A stretch of 64,000 bases of DNA, taken from the NCBI GenBank assembly GCA_009617715.1, contig VTFK01000092.1, forward strand, positions 1,798,001-1,862,000. Direction: 5' to 3'. Each line of letters starts with the position of its first letter. The stretch's first letter is position 1. The stretch comes from Plectrocnemia conspersa (taxonomy: Eukaryota > Arthropoda > Insecta > Trichoptera > Polycentropodidae). Positions 13,750-25,809 of this stretch are shown piece after piece. The translations under genes and the position numbers were made by a program. The notes below the pieces were generated by a model. That model saw only the letters and a program-made list of their open reading frames with translations, did not search any database and was not told the DNA's origin.

Positions 13750-16700
13750 GTTTTTTTTTTTTATATAGTATGTAATACGAAAATCTTTAATAAATTTTTT
13801 GTAACTTTTTTATAATTCGAAAACCTTTAAAAATATGTTGCGTCTTGGTCTACCAAGTCCCTAATCCGCCACTGGTGTAGAAATAATTTTATCTGGCTTA
13901 AAGTTTATTTTGCAAGACAAGCGATATAATTTAACTGAAAATAGATATATTAATAATAATAGGAAACTTTCATATATTTTAATTATTAATAAATATATCG
14001 TATACCTAAGAATTTTGTATACTACTACCATGAATATAACAATTTGCTTTGGTTACATATGTTTTGTTACATAAATTATATTGTTATCATAGATTACATA
14101 TTATATACTTATAGTTCTAATTATTATACCTTAAATTGATTATTAATTATTATTATTTATATTATATTAAAAGTAATAAAATATTTTAAAATATGGTAAA
14201 AAATTATTTTTTATGCAAATAAAAACATCTGAAAAATAATCACTTGGAACTGAACCGATATTTATTCCCAAAACTGGAACCAAACCGATATATATATATA
14301 TATATAGTTTTTAATTGAACTGGAACGAAAACCCGAACGTAAAAATAACGGTTCGATGCCCTGCTTTTGAGGACCAAATTTGTAGGTTTGAATGACTCGT
14401 CGAAAATTGCATTTTGTTTTCTGTCTTTTTACATTCTGCTGGCCTATTGCACCACTAGAATTCGGCTATTTTTTCTTCGTCCGTGGGACACATGTCGACC
14501 GCCAAAAATATATTTATTCAGAACGGTAAACTAAGCCATGTATGACCAATGACGATTTTTACAGCATTTGTCCCCTCTGCCCCCTCACCCCTTCCCGGCG
14601 GTAATTATTACACACAGAAGTAATGTCTAGGTTTAACATATCTTGTATCAAATAGAACCTTTCGGAAATTCTGCGGAATACAACTTGTAGACCTCTCTTT
14701 GACTTTTACGAAATCCTAATTCAAAAAATTCAATAGTCAACGAACAATACTATAATAAAAAATGTTATCACACGAACATAAAATATTAGAATGTTCAAGT
14801 TTTTTCTCTAAATTCAATATACTCATAGAAACAATCGTTTAACAAAACGCTGAACCGTAACTACACGCGTGAGTACAAGATTGACGCTTTCGCACGCGCG
14901 CCGACAGTTTACGATGCCTGGCGATGGTTTAATCATCGTTCAAAGAACCGAACTCAGATCGGCCGTCAGATATCCGAAAACAATAATGGCCAGTGAGAAA
15001 ATTCTCACCGACTTTTGGTTTGCGTTTGGAAATTCGAAAAGAAGAAAAAACACACAACATGCATGACGGATAGATAGATAGATAGAAACACACAAATTGG
15101 AAAAGCACGTTGCGAAATAATAATGAAAAGCTCGACGAGTTTCCCATTCAAGTTTTCCCGATGAGGGAAAACTCTATTGATTCGTTCTGCGGGGTTTCAT
15201 TATTCGAGTGTGCCGCATGCGGCCGATTTGATACGTGCATTTCCTGAATGGTATGCTGTAGTATAATTTCTGCATCGATAACCTTTGATTATTATTTTCA
15301 TCACCATAAATCTGTTGCATCCACATATCAGAGATTAAACCCAATTTAATCAATTCGTGGTATGACAAAAAATCACAAACTAGTAGCCCAAGGATCATTA
15401 CTCATGTATCGTGAAACGAGACCCTCGTTATCCTCTTACTGCGAAAATAATTTGACCCGAATCTGTCAAGATTGATAATTAGTCAACGAAGATTTCGGTC
15501 ACTCTTGTCAATATGTAAAACTATCATATCTATTATCTACGCGTTTTGAACTTACGACCGCATTCTATTGTATATCCTGTATGATTCTTGCGTGGGAGTG
15601 ATTGAAACGAGTCGATTATGCGAAACAATACTTCGAAACTTTTTTTTACACTTCTCACGTGCTAGGTAGGACTTTTGACTTTTTTGCTAACCAGTGCAGG
15701 TCAAAACATTACGCCCCTTCTCACGTGTGATAACCCATTTTAATTAACAGAGATGTGATGCGTTTTACACTTCCTTGGTTTTGTATTATTTTCTACTTGT
15801 TTAATAGAAAGTTAATTCTGGTACAACTGACTTTAATCTAATCTTATAAGCTAATATATAAAAAAAAGTAAAATTCTCGAGAATAACCTGAGGCAAAATA
15901 TTTCCAGAAAGGATAATAATTATGAATTTAATTTTTAGAACTTTGAAGGAGCTTATTAATTAACTAAAATAAAATATTTTTTTTAAATGTATATATTTTT
16001 ACGCAAATTAATAAATATTAAAAAAAAAAACATTTTTATTAATAATTACGTATATAATATACTAGTTTACATAGTTGTTTTTTTTTTAATTTTAAGGAAT
16101 TTATAATATATACTTAAGAAGCTTTTATATATATATTTGTTATATTACATTTAAATATAAACCTTCTTAGAGTTCTCTAGAATATTATTTAACCATATAA
16201 AAAAAAATAATCAAGTATTATAAAAATCTAATGAGTCTTAAAAATATTTGTATTTAAATCTAAAGTATAGCTGTTAAAATAACATGAAAGTAACACGCTT
16301 ATAAGTATCTTCAATATTAAATAAAAATAATAAATAAATAATATCTCGCATTGGCATAGAAATGGTTATAAGATATACTTTACGATTTCCTCAATATTAT
16401 TTCTCTTCCTTTTTTGATGTATTGATATTAAATTTTTATTCACGCTCAGGTGTAACTGTTTCATCTTCGATATTCTCTCCCTTAAGGCCTTACATTTTCC
16501 ACCCCTGCACAACCTTTTCTTTATACTCTTCCACCTCGGGCATGATATATTGCTTTTTTTCGAGGCCGGAAAATTTTAATTATAAAGTTGAATATAACAA
16601 AGTCGACTTTTCGGTGGCTGCAACTCGACCGTCCATTAAACGGAGCGGAATTAAATTATGTCAAAAAAGCGTCGACGATGCAGTCTTTCCGTGTTTTCGG

Positions 16701-17850
16701 GACCCTTCATTAAAAACCCCTTTTTCGTTTGTGACGTTGAAAAATAACTGAAGTACATAATTATGATTGAATTGAAATCGCAACTAATCAGATTGTATTT
16801 TAATAAATACTAATTTAAAAAGTTTTTCTATATTTCATATTTATCTAATATATGTGTATATATTAAAAACTATAAGTCAAGCTTTCAAACGCTCGTCTTG
16901 ACGTTTTTCTTTTGAAGCCTGATGTATGTAGCTCATTCTTGGAAAGTCTGTTTGATTTTCCTCAGAGTTAATTCAATTTCCACGGATTTTTAGCAATGTA
17001 GAGATGCATTCGTGCTGCTATGTTTCCTTTCATATAGAATCACATTATACACCAAATGCAAAATGTATACAGAATCATAGTTGTATTCTTTGTAGAATTT
17101 CCACGTAAGCGCAGTAAAGCGAGTGCAGCCCACACACTCCACAACTTGATGAATCGTCGGTATGCATCGCAATATAACTTTTATGGCGCACCAGTAAATT
17201 GCTAGAACAAAGGTTTAAAGATGTGAGAAAAGCATGCTTTGATTTGAAAACCAGAAGCATTTCCATATAATTTTGCTATATTGTAAAGATTTCTCTCGTG
17301 TGTGAATTAATTACAATTATAATTATCTCGTTAAGAGCAAGTCCCGACTACTTATAAAACTTTTCGGACTCATTAGTGAATTCCAAAGGCCGTTCGGTCC
17401 AGTTGGCAGTTGTTGGACCAAATTGATTTTCTTTAACGAACCACTGAGCGTCTGAAAAACCTTGATGCAGCATCCGCGAGGTCAGCATTTATACATTACA
17501 ACATCTTGCTATACGGAGGCAAAACCTGCAATTGTTCGACGTGACCTTACGGCGAAAACCAGATCGAATGCCTCCGTTATTCGCTCTAAGCCGATATCTA
17601 TATTTGCCAGTAGTTTTCAATGTGCTTGTATGAAAATAAAATAAAATTACCTTGAAGCCTTGTTTCTTTCTCTCAGAGACATGTCAAACGTGGGAACAAG
17701 AATCTTATGCTATATAATATATCAATGGATTCGTTTAATTTTTTGTTCATTATTTTGTAAGTTTGATTCTAAAATATTAATCAATCCATCAGAGCCTTTT
17801 CAAGTAATGAGAATAATGGAAAAATTAGAGTGATGTATCTTCATCTAAAT
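13750..17850. other. Non-coding stretch with several GC-richer islands
   Basis: No gene recognised. Balanced-composition patches at about 14860-15420, 16480-16740 and 16990-17620 interrupt AT-rich DNA. The longest frame (16362-16751, +) has no domain and runs across the composition boundary, so I treat it as chance. A short GATA microsatellite lies at about 15069-15085 and a small hairpin at about 15147-15175. Upstream promoter or enhancer DNA is one explanation for the islands. Confidence 0.4.
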
Positions 17851-20200
17851 TGTAGCTTACTATATTTAATATAATATTTTCAGATCGATTTTATCCGTCA
17901 CTTTAAAATATTTTTACGTTATGTATAAAATATATCATTTAAATTGACTTTCAAGTAAAAATGAGCAATATCAAATTATATTTTTAAGCTACTTGCAAAT
18001 TATGTTTATGACTTTTTAAAACCCTCTCTAAAACTAAACGTATTATTTAATACAATATATTATATTTTTAAGAATGGCAATGGGTTTATAATAATATTCA
18101 GAAATATTTTTATTTTAGGCTATTTTTAATTTATAAAACTTTACATGTTATTTATAGCAAAATTTTTCCAAAAAAAGCAAGTAATACCTATTTTTAAAGA
18201 TGTTTATACTGAGCTATTTTAAAAAGTGCTACTTACAAATCGTTTTTTACACTGATTTGTGATTTTTTAAATATTTATTTGCAAATTTAATATGCTTTTA
18301 AAAAAAAGTGAGTTTTTTTATTTCTATAACTGATTATAAATATATTACAAATGTTTTTTTTTTAATTTCAAATAATTTATTTCATAATATATTATTTCCA
18401 TGCTACTTAAAAATGCACAATTTTCAGATCATTGCACATTGATTTTTAAAACATTTTATAAAATATATTATTTCAAACAAGATAATACGTTTTTAAAAAT
18501 ATGCTAGTTTTCAATACGTTGCATTTTAATTATTTTTTACATTAAATTTATCAAACATACTATTTAAAACTGTCTTTTTATTTAACATTTCTATTTATCA
18601 AACATAATATTTATATTAATATTAGGCTTTTAATTTTTTGGTATTTTAATAGCATTATTTACAACTTTCTTATAAACTGACTACATTTTTATTCTATGTT
18701 AAAATTGAAACCTAGAATTTTGAATATTATTTTACTAAAAAATATTTAATAAAGCTACATATTTTTTTATAAAAGACAATTTATTTCCATGAATATTTTA
18801 CACTTAAAAATTCGTAAATATTTACATTGATTTGTAATACGTATTATTTAGGATTTATAAAACATATATTTTTCACTAATTAATAACACTTACTTTTTAT
18901 AGAGCATAATATTTAAAATAATATAATATGTTTTTAAAAACATGTTTCTATTCATATTTTTACACATTTTAATTATTTCTTACATAAATTTATAAAACAT
19001 GCTATTAAATACTGTTTATTAAGCAACCCTTTCTATTCATACAAGTTAAAATTTGAAACTCGCTTTCAAATATTATGTAAAGCTTTCAAAAATGGTTACG
19101 ATTAATTTAAATAGATTTTTAAAACGTATTATTAAGGTTTTCGATGATATTTTTATTATAGGCTACTTTTAAATGCGCCACCATTAGATTGTTTTCATAT
19201 TCACATTTAAAAAAACAAGTTTTTACACCTTTATTAAATTCACTTTATTATTTATAGAACATATTTTATTACTTTTTTTTTTAGGAATATGCGATTTTTA
19301 TTTATAAAATTATATGATTCTTATTTAAAAATCTCTATTAAATAAATGTATTTATTTATACAGCATATAATATTATAATATATAAAGCAATTTAATAGGT
19401 TTCCAAGAAAAGGCACATTTTTACGGATTATTAAATATATATAGACTTTTATTTAAAACTGACTTGTAAAATTACTGGTTATTTTTAAGTCAGTTAACTT
19501 TTATAATAAATGGTTATTATTTAATAGTAACATATAAAAAGCTGTGTATTTTTTTATGTTTCTAAAAATAATATTAACTTTTAGATTGATTTACATTTAA
19601 TTGTAAAACCTATTATTTAGATTTTTCAATATTTTAATTCTAAGCTATTTTAAAAATCATTACAATTTTTTTAGCAATATGCAATATAAAATATCTTAAA
19701 AATATTTTATTTTAGCCTACTTTTAAAAGCGTCACCGTATTTTTTATATGGCAAAAAATAAATAAAAAAAACTTCTTTATTTGTAAAACCCAATATAAAA
19801 ATATTTATAATTTTATTAAGAAAAGACGAAAAGTTTCTGATAATATTTTTTTACTTTTAAATTAATTCACATAGATTTGTAAGCCGTCTTATTTAAAGCT
19901 CTTTTTAATTAAATTCTTTATTTATATAACATATTATATAAAGCAATATATTTTTCAATTTAAAGTGCGCATTTTTTAGATTTAATTACAATAATTTGTA
20001 AAGCGAAAAAACCTTAAACTCTATTTATAGAACTTAATTATAAAAAGATGAGCTAAGTGTACATAATAATTTTTATTTTTTGCCCTTAAGTTTAACCCTA
20101 AATATTTGTAGATAAAAAGGTAATTTAATAATGGTAAATATTTTTGCTACTTTTTTACTGATTTGTATGATTAACATATTATTATAGTTAAATATTTTTT
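17850..20200. repeat. Degenerate AT-rich repeat field
   Basis: Diverged words recur at irregular spacing. TATTTTTATT.TAGGCTA is followed by TTTTAAATGCG.CACC or a close variant near 18105, 19145 and 19700. CATTGATTTGTAA-like words occur near 18230, 18825, 19600 and 19870. Blocks of the type TTATAAAACATATTATTTA recur throughout. This looks like an old, scrambled tandem or satellite array. There is no coding frame of any length. A dot-plot would be needed to define the unit. Confidence 0.5.
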
Positions 20201-23200
20201 AATTTTTTTTAATGTTTAATGCTTTAAAGAACGGGCAAGGAATGTTTAATTATATGTTTTTATATGTGATATTTATTGTATTGCATATATACGGATGTAT
20301 CATAAAAATATTTTGATATATGTATAAATATAAAACGCATTAAAAATCTAATCTGCATATTACACAAAATTACACAAAATAAAAATACAGGGTATTTAAA
20401 TTAGTTTATCTTTTATATATATGTAATAAACAGCCATTTTCAATTTTAACCTATACTTATTAAACGTTATGAAATGTCCGCGTAGTTTCCAACCATTTAT
20501 GTACAAAGAATACGTAATCACAAACCATTGCAATCTGCCCTTTGATTTACAGAAACAATATGCGTTGATTCAGAAAGCGTTCTTCTATACGTTTGCCAGG
20601 GGTGTAGTATTGACTTTTCCATTATGTATTTTTTCATACATGACGTATTCTTAAATGGGTGTCAAAACCGCAACAGCAATCAGTTTCCACATCGAGCCGA
20701 CATATATAGAAAACCAATTTTCCGAAGCTTAGGTTTTTTCCGAAACGCCGCCGTTCGACCAGAATGAAGAGAATGGAATTTTCCACCGTTACTAGCGAAA
20801 AAAAATGTTTTTCCCACTGCTCTCGAACTTGTCAAACAAATATTCCCTACAATACGTTAAACTAGCGCCGCATGTTTCCCGGTAATTTTTCTTCGTCTTC
20901 AAAATAGATTCGTAGATCCTTCTCTAGGTTTGTTTCCAAAGAAACAAAAGCCTCGGGACGTCTTTTCCGGCTCAATGTCAGAAAAGAGAGGAGTTTCCTA
21001 AAATATTCATTCCCCGCCGAGCAGCTATAGTGCCCCTTAGCTACCAGGACTTATTGTTGCTTTTTCGCATCTGAAGGACTACGTCCTGCTTCATCATATA
21101 CGCGATGAAAACAACACGCATCGCCAACTTTTTGGTACTGCCACTTGAAAAATACATAATGCTGAATGGGCGCGATATAATGAAAAGAGCCGGGGGTGTA
21201 GCGTACACCCTTTGTTCTTTATACCGTTTTTTATTTCCTCCCTTCTCTCTCTCTTTATTTTTCGTAATCTCACGCGCTAAACTGTGATATTTATCGTGCT
21301 AATATCAAAGGCGTAAGACGCATTAAAATTGCTTAGAGAACTGTTCTAAGACGAAGGCTATGTGGATAAATTAAGATTTACGGTGTTTGGGATTTTTGTG
21401 GATCTGAGTTGAAATTACAAGCTAAAGAAAAGATATGAGTTTGTATATCTATTAGACCTTTTAAAAACAGTATTTATGTTATGTTTATAATATAAAATGC
21501 CTTTTTTAAAAAAATAGTATTAGAGATAATTAAAAGATATATATTTGCAAACATTAGTTGCAAAGTTTTATGTAACTATGCGCAGTACGAACATATTGCG
21601 GTAAATGCCGTTTACAAATCTTCGTTGTATTGATTGCTTGTGTTTTTAACATATCTTAAAACCATTGCATTGTTATGAATAATACATATATATTTCTATC
21701 AATAGCTGAGATTTACATCGATCGCTTTTTGACGAAATAATAATTTTGTTCGTCAGATGAAGCATAACTACTTGGATGATATTGGATAGTTTTAATTAAA
21801 CGCTTTCATGTAACATAAATAACAGTGATAAAGCTTCTTGACAATGCATAAGCCAGAATTTGCTTTTTGCTCCAACGGAAGCTTAATAGCGCAACTTTAA
21901 ACGCAGAAAGGAAATTGCATATTTTTAAACCAACACATTTGCATATTTCGGCTTAAAACGAATCTCCGTTTTGCAGGAAACATTGCATTGTGCATTTATT
22001 TCCCATGGTGTCGAAATTATGATTGTATCCATCATTGAACCAGTAACAATCGATTGCATGCGGTTGTTACAGTTTCCGTTACGTAGCCTTATTACGATTA
22101 TATTAAACCATCGATGTTTTAGTAAAATACGATCACTTCCGTACTAAAAAAACACCGAAGAAGCTTTTTATAAAGTTGTCAACTGCACTTAGTGCGCTGC
22201 AGCTGAGTTTTAGTGATAAAGACAAGCTTTCTTATTGCTATCTAAATTATTAACAACGTTTGTTATTTATTTCACTATATTAATTCACTTCGTATTTTTA
22301 TATATATATGTATGTAGAAATAATCGGCTGCTATTTAATATTTCTAATAGCTCAAACATAAATTAAAGTTGAACAGGAGTCATTATTTCCCTAACAGCCA
22401 ACTTTGAAGCGTAGCGCTAGTTGACGAAAGTTCCCCTTCGATTAAATTGATTTGTCCAAGAAACTTTATGCGTTATGAACGGCTCGTTCCTATGGTATCC
22501 CAAAGCGACATTAAATCATTATTCCATCTCCATGGTATTGTTTTCAAGTAGGGAGCGAAATGAGAAAAGTTTCAATATATTTTTCAACGGCAGTGTCTTG
22601 AGCGATACATATTTGACGTCTGCAGTTGGAAATTGAGATAATTTTGCAAATTTCACACGCCATTGAGGACAAGTGCTCTAGAAGCACGAAAGGCCTACAT
22701 AAAGAGCAGGAAATATCAAATTTGCACGGCTCATTACCCGAAAAAGCGCTAAACCCGACCGTTGCTTAATACCTAATCGTTGACAATAATTCTCAAACAA
22801 GTTTTTGACAGCGCTCATTAAGAATATACATATATGTATATTATACAATATATCAATATAGGTCAATATAATTTTTTTTTAAATATGCTCATAGAATAAG
22901 GTTTCAAAGATGCGTGACTATTACTTTAATATATAATAAATTAGCTGTACAAGGGCATGGGTAGACATTTTGAACACAATGTAAAAATGGCATGGCAGTA
23001 TTACTATCACGATTTTGGGCGTTTTCGATCTATTAAGTCGTAATAAAAGATATATTCATACGCGACAATATGTTAGCGAAGTATGTCAAGGAGACAATAA
23101 TAAAAATATATAGTTATTTTTATTATTTGGCTATATTATTGATGGCTGTACTTTTATAAAAAGAGCGAACAAATATATTTTTTTCACATAGACAAAATAA

Positions 23201-23240
23201 ATAAATTTCTACGCTAAATTACACTACGACTTTTAGTGTC
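20200..23240. other. Non-coding stretch with balanced-composition islands
   Basis: About 20460-21290 and 22370-22780 are less AT-rich than the surroundings and contain no recognised domain. Short frames on both strands overlap one another. These could be regulatory DNA of the neighbouring Rap1GAP gene, but nothing in the sequence proves it. Confidence 0.35.
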
Positions 23241-23249
23241 ATTAAGAGT

Positions 23250-23880
23250 TCTATTTTATAATAAAAATTCAATTCTTAATCTTTATAACAAAGGAATTAA
23301 CAACCTTAAGAAAATTGCAAGTCTCATAAAAGTTTGTATAGAGGTCCGATCAACTTAATACAAAACTTGTTTTAAAGCAAAAAACTATTTTTGAATATTA
23401 TTTTATTTTGATGCAGGTTTAGCTTCTGAACGTTTTTTATGAGGCATACTTTTTTGTAGGATTTTATCTGACGAAGTTATGATATTTTAAATTTTTTAAT
23501 TTGCCACCATTTTGCACAAAATTGATATATTTTATTTTTTTAGCAAAATTATATTATAACAAAAAATCAACTCTTAGTCGTTAAAACAAAGAATTACCAG
23601 CCTTAAAGAAAATTGCAAGTCTTATAAAAGCTTGTGTTGCCGATCAACTTGTTTTAAAGCAAAAAACTATTTTTTTATATATATTATTTCGATGCAGTTT
23701 TAGCTTCTAAATGTTTTTTTAAGGCGACTTTTTTATGATTTCATCCAACGGAGCTATGAATTTTTAAATTTGCTACAATTTTGCAAGAAAGTGACATATT
23801 TTATTGATTTTAGCAAATATTATAGAATTCTATTTCATAATAAATATTCAATTCTTAGACATTAAAACAAAGGAATTACG
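23250..23880 (+). repeat. Tandem repeat, unit about 290 bp, just over two copies
   Basis: Copy one starts near 23250 and copy two near 23545. A partial third copy (23825-23880) restarts the unit. Shared words in order are AATTCAATTCTTA, ACAAAGGAATTA, AAGAAAATTGCAAGTCT, GATCAACTT, TTGTTTTAAAGCAAAAAACT, GATGCAG.TTTAGCTTCT and TTTAGCAAA. Copies differ by substitutions and small gaps. No protein is encoded. Confidence 0.8.
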
Positions 23881-23884
23881 AATT

Positions 23885-24586
23885 GTGAAACGGGAATGTT
23901 GTCGCTTTACGGTGATATATTGTTTCCCGTGACCGTTTCGTAAAAAAATATTCATTTAATGCACCGGAGAATCATTGCGTGTTATTTATGTGATAACTTT
24001 TTTTTTCTAGTCGTAACGAGAGCCTTTGTGTGGTCCCATCTTTTCCACTATTATTTATTTTTATTGATGAATGATAAATTTTGGTCAGTCATTAACGCGA
24101 GTTTCAAGAATAAAATTCCCGACACGTATTAATTTCAAATGCCTTTTTAATACATAGTTTTTTATAAAATTGTGTAAATATTTCATTTTTATTTATATTA
24201 AATAATATTATATTTCAGTTTTTAATGTTTTTTTTTTGTTCAATCGTTTTGACAAATATATTTTTTTCTTTTAAAACCAGAAAAAACACCTAATTATTAT
24301 TTTGCGAAACATTTTTATGCATACTACATGGTACATATTTATTATTTCATTGTGAATTAATTTATATTTTTTATTACAAATGATAAAATACTTTATGTAT
24401 GAATAGTAGTTTGCTAAGTTAATTAAATAAGTTAATTAAATTGCCTATTATATAATACATTTAAATTTTTTTTTAAATAGGAAATTAAATAAAAACTAAA
24501 TTTTCGGGTCAAAAAATGTTAAGAAGTATAATCGTCACAAATATAAATAACTAACTGCTTATATATGTTGTAGTAAATGTGTATTA
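23885..24586. other. AT-rich non-coding spacer
   Basis: I see no gene, inverted repeat or tandem repeat here beyond simple A/T runs. Confidence 0.45.
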
Positions 24587-25079
24587 TACAGTGAAGTTTT
24601 ATTTTCATATAGATAGAATTCCACTGAATGTTTTAGTAAAATCATATTTGAATACATTTCCCCCATTAGCTATATATATTTCTACTGGCAAAAATATAAT
24701 TTAAATGATAAGCGTTTATGAAATTATATGCTGCTTTTAAATGTCCTTCAAACTTAATTTGAGAGTTTCAAAACGTTCATTTGCTATTTAAACCCAAACC
24801 TAACAAAAAGTATGTTCAGTGTGAGAACTTTCATTAAGTCAAGTTTTGTTAATTTGCTTTGGTTAGGTTTGGGTTTGTACAGCAAATGGACGTTTTGCAA
24901 CTGTCAAATTTTGTTTGAACAGCAGCATATAATTTCACTAGCGCCTATTAATTAAATTATATTTTTGCTATATGAAATATATTAAATTACCGGTGAAAAT
25001 GTATTCAAATATGATTTCACTGAAACGCTAGTGAAAATATAATTTTAATGGTAAAACATATTCACTGTAACATACATAA
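24587..25079. mobile_element. Long inverted-repeat MITE, termini TACAGTGAA
   Basis: The element begins TACAGTGAA (24587) and ends TTCACTGTA (25079). The two halves are imperfect inverted copies: the left half carries ACATTTCCCCCATTAG...AACCCAAACCTAAC and the right half its complement, around a central spacer of about 60 bp (24804-24861). The outermost TA at both ends fits a TA target duplication, as in Tc1/mariner-type MITEs. There is no transposase. Single half-units of the same family occur at 5258-5700. Confidence 0.75.
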
Positions 25080-25267
25080 TCGTTGAAAACGCTGAATCAT
25101 TGCATTGTAGTCCTCATACATCGACTCAATCAAATTTAGTACAAATAAAAGTATATGTTAATTAATATCTTAAAGATGTGCATGGTAGCATATAGTAAAA
25201 TAGTACTGCTGTGTATTATGTATAATACATATAAAGTAGAATTTAATATAAATTGAAGTTATATTTT

Positions 25268-25340
25268 TGATAGCGTAGTCCGTAACATCTCAGACTAGTA
25301 ACTCTGAGGTTGCGGGCTCGAGTTTTGTTTTTAATAATAT
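25268..25340 (+). mobile_element. tRNA-derived SINE head (fragment)
   Basis: TAGCGTAGTCCG resembles a pol III A box. A perfect 6-bp anticodon-like stem (CTCAGA...TCTGAG) follows, then GGTTGCGGGCTCGAG at the B-box position (consensus GGTTCGANNCC, slightly degraded). The same order occurs on the minus strand at 60155-60235. No acceptor stem can be formed, so this is not a functional tRNA. It lies about 50-60 bp upstream of the first visible Rap1GAP exon, inside the preceding intron. Confidence 0.65.
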
Positions 25341-25388
25341 ATATCGAAAATTGCTTTTAGTAATATTTTTTATTTTCCTTGTTCGCAG

Positions 25389-25809
25389 GAACACTCACAT
25401 CTTGTGGGCTACGACGATGTCCTGGGACCAGTGGTCATGTCCATAAAAGCCGAAAACGTAGGCGGACAAGAACACACCAGGGTTTTGGTTAGGCTTCGCT
25501 CTGGGACGTCTCATGAGCTTCTTCCGCCGAACAGTGTGGGAACTCGGCCTTCTCCGGCTGCCCTGGCCAGACTTCTGGACGACCGGTTGGCCCTGACGCA
25601 CTTATGGCCGGCCGTGTGTCCCAAGGCCTCCTCGCTGGTGGCCGGATATGACGAGCACGTGCTGGTGACCACCTTCAAATTCGGAGTCCTGTACCAACGC
25701 TACGGACAGACGACGGAAGAAGAACTGTTTGGGAACTCGGTCTCTTCACCGGCCTTCGACGAGTTCTTGGACATCATTGGACAGAGGATACAACTGAAAG
25801 ATCACAAAG
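25389..25809 (+). CDS. Rap1GAP exon a
   Basis: The acceptor is TTCGCAG, and the exon starts in phase 0 with Glu-His-Ser-His. The donor is AAAG/GTAAAC and leaves one base. It encodes residues 1-140 of the visible protein, the first part of the Rap-GAP domain. Base composition is markedly GC-richer than the flanking introns. Confidence 0.93.

Noticed and set aside
16362..16751. 129-residue plus-strand frame
   Set aside because: No motif, no splice context and no codon pattern like the real exons. It crosses from AT-rich to balanced DNA.
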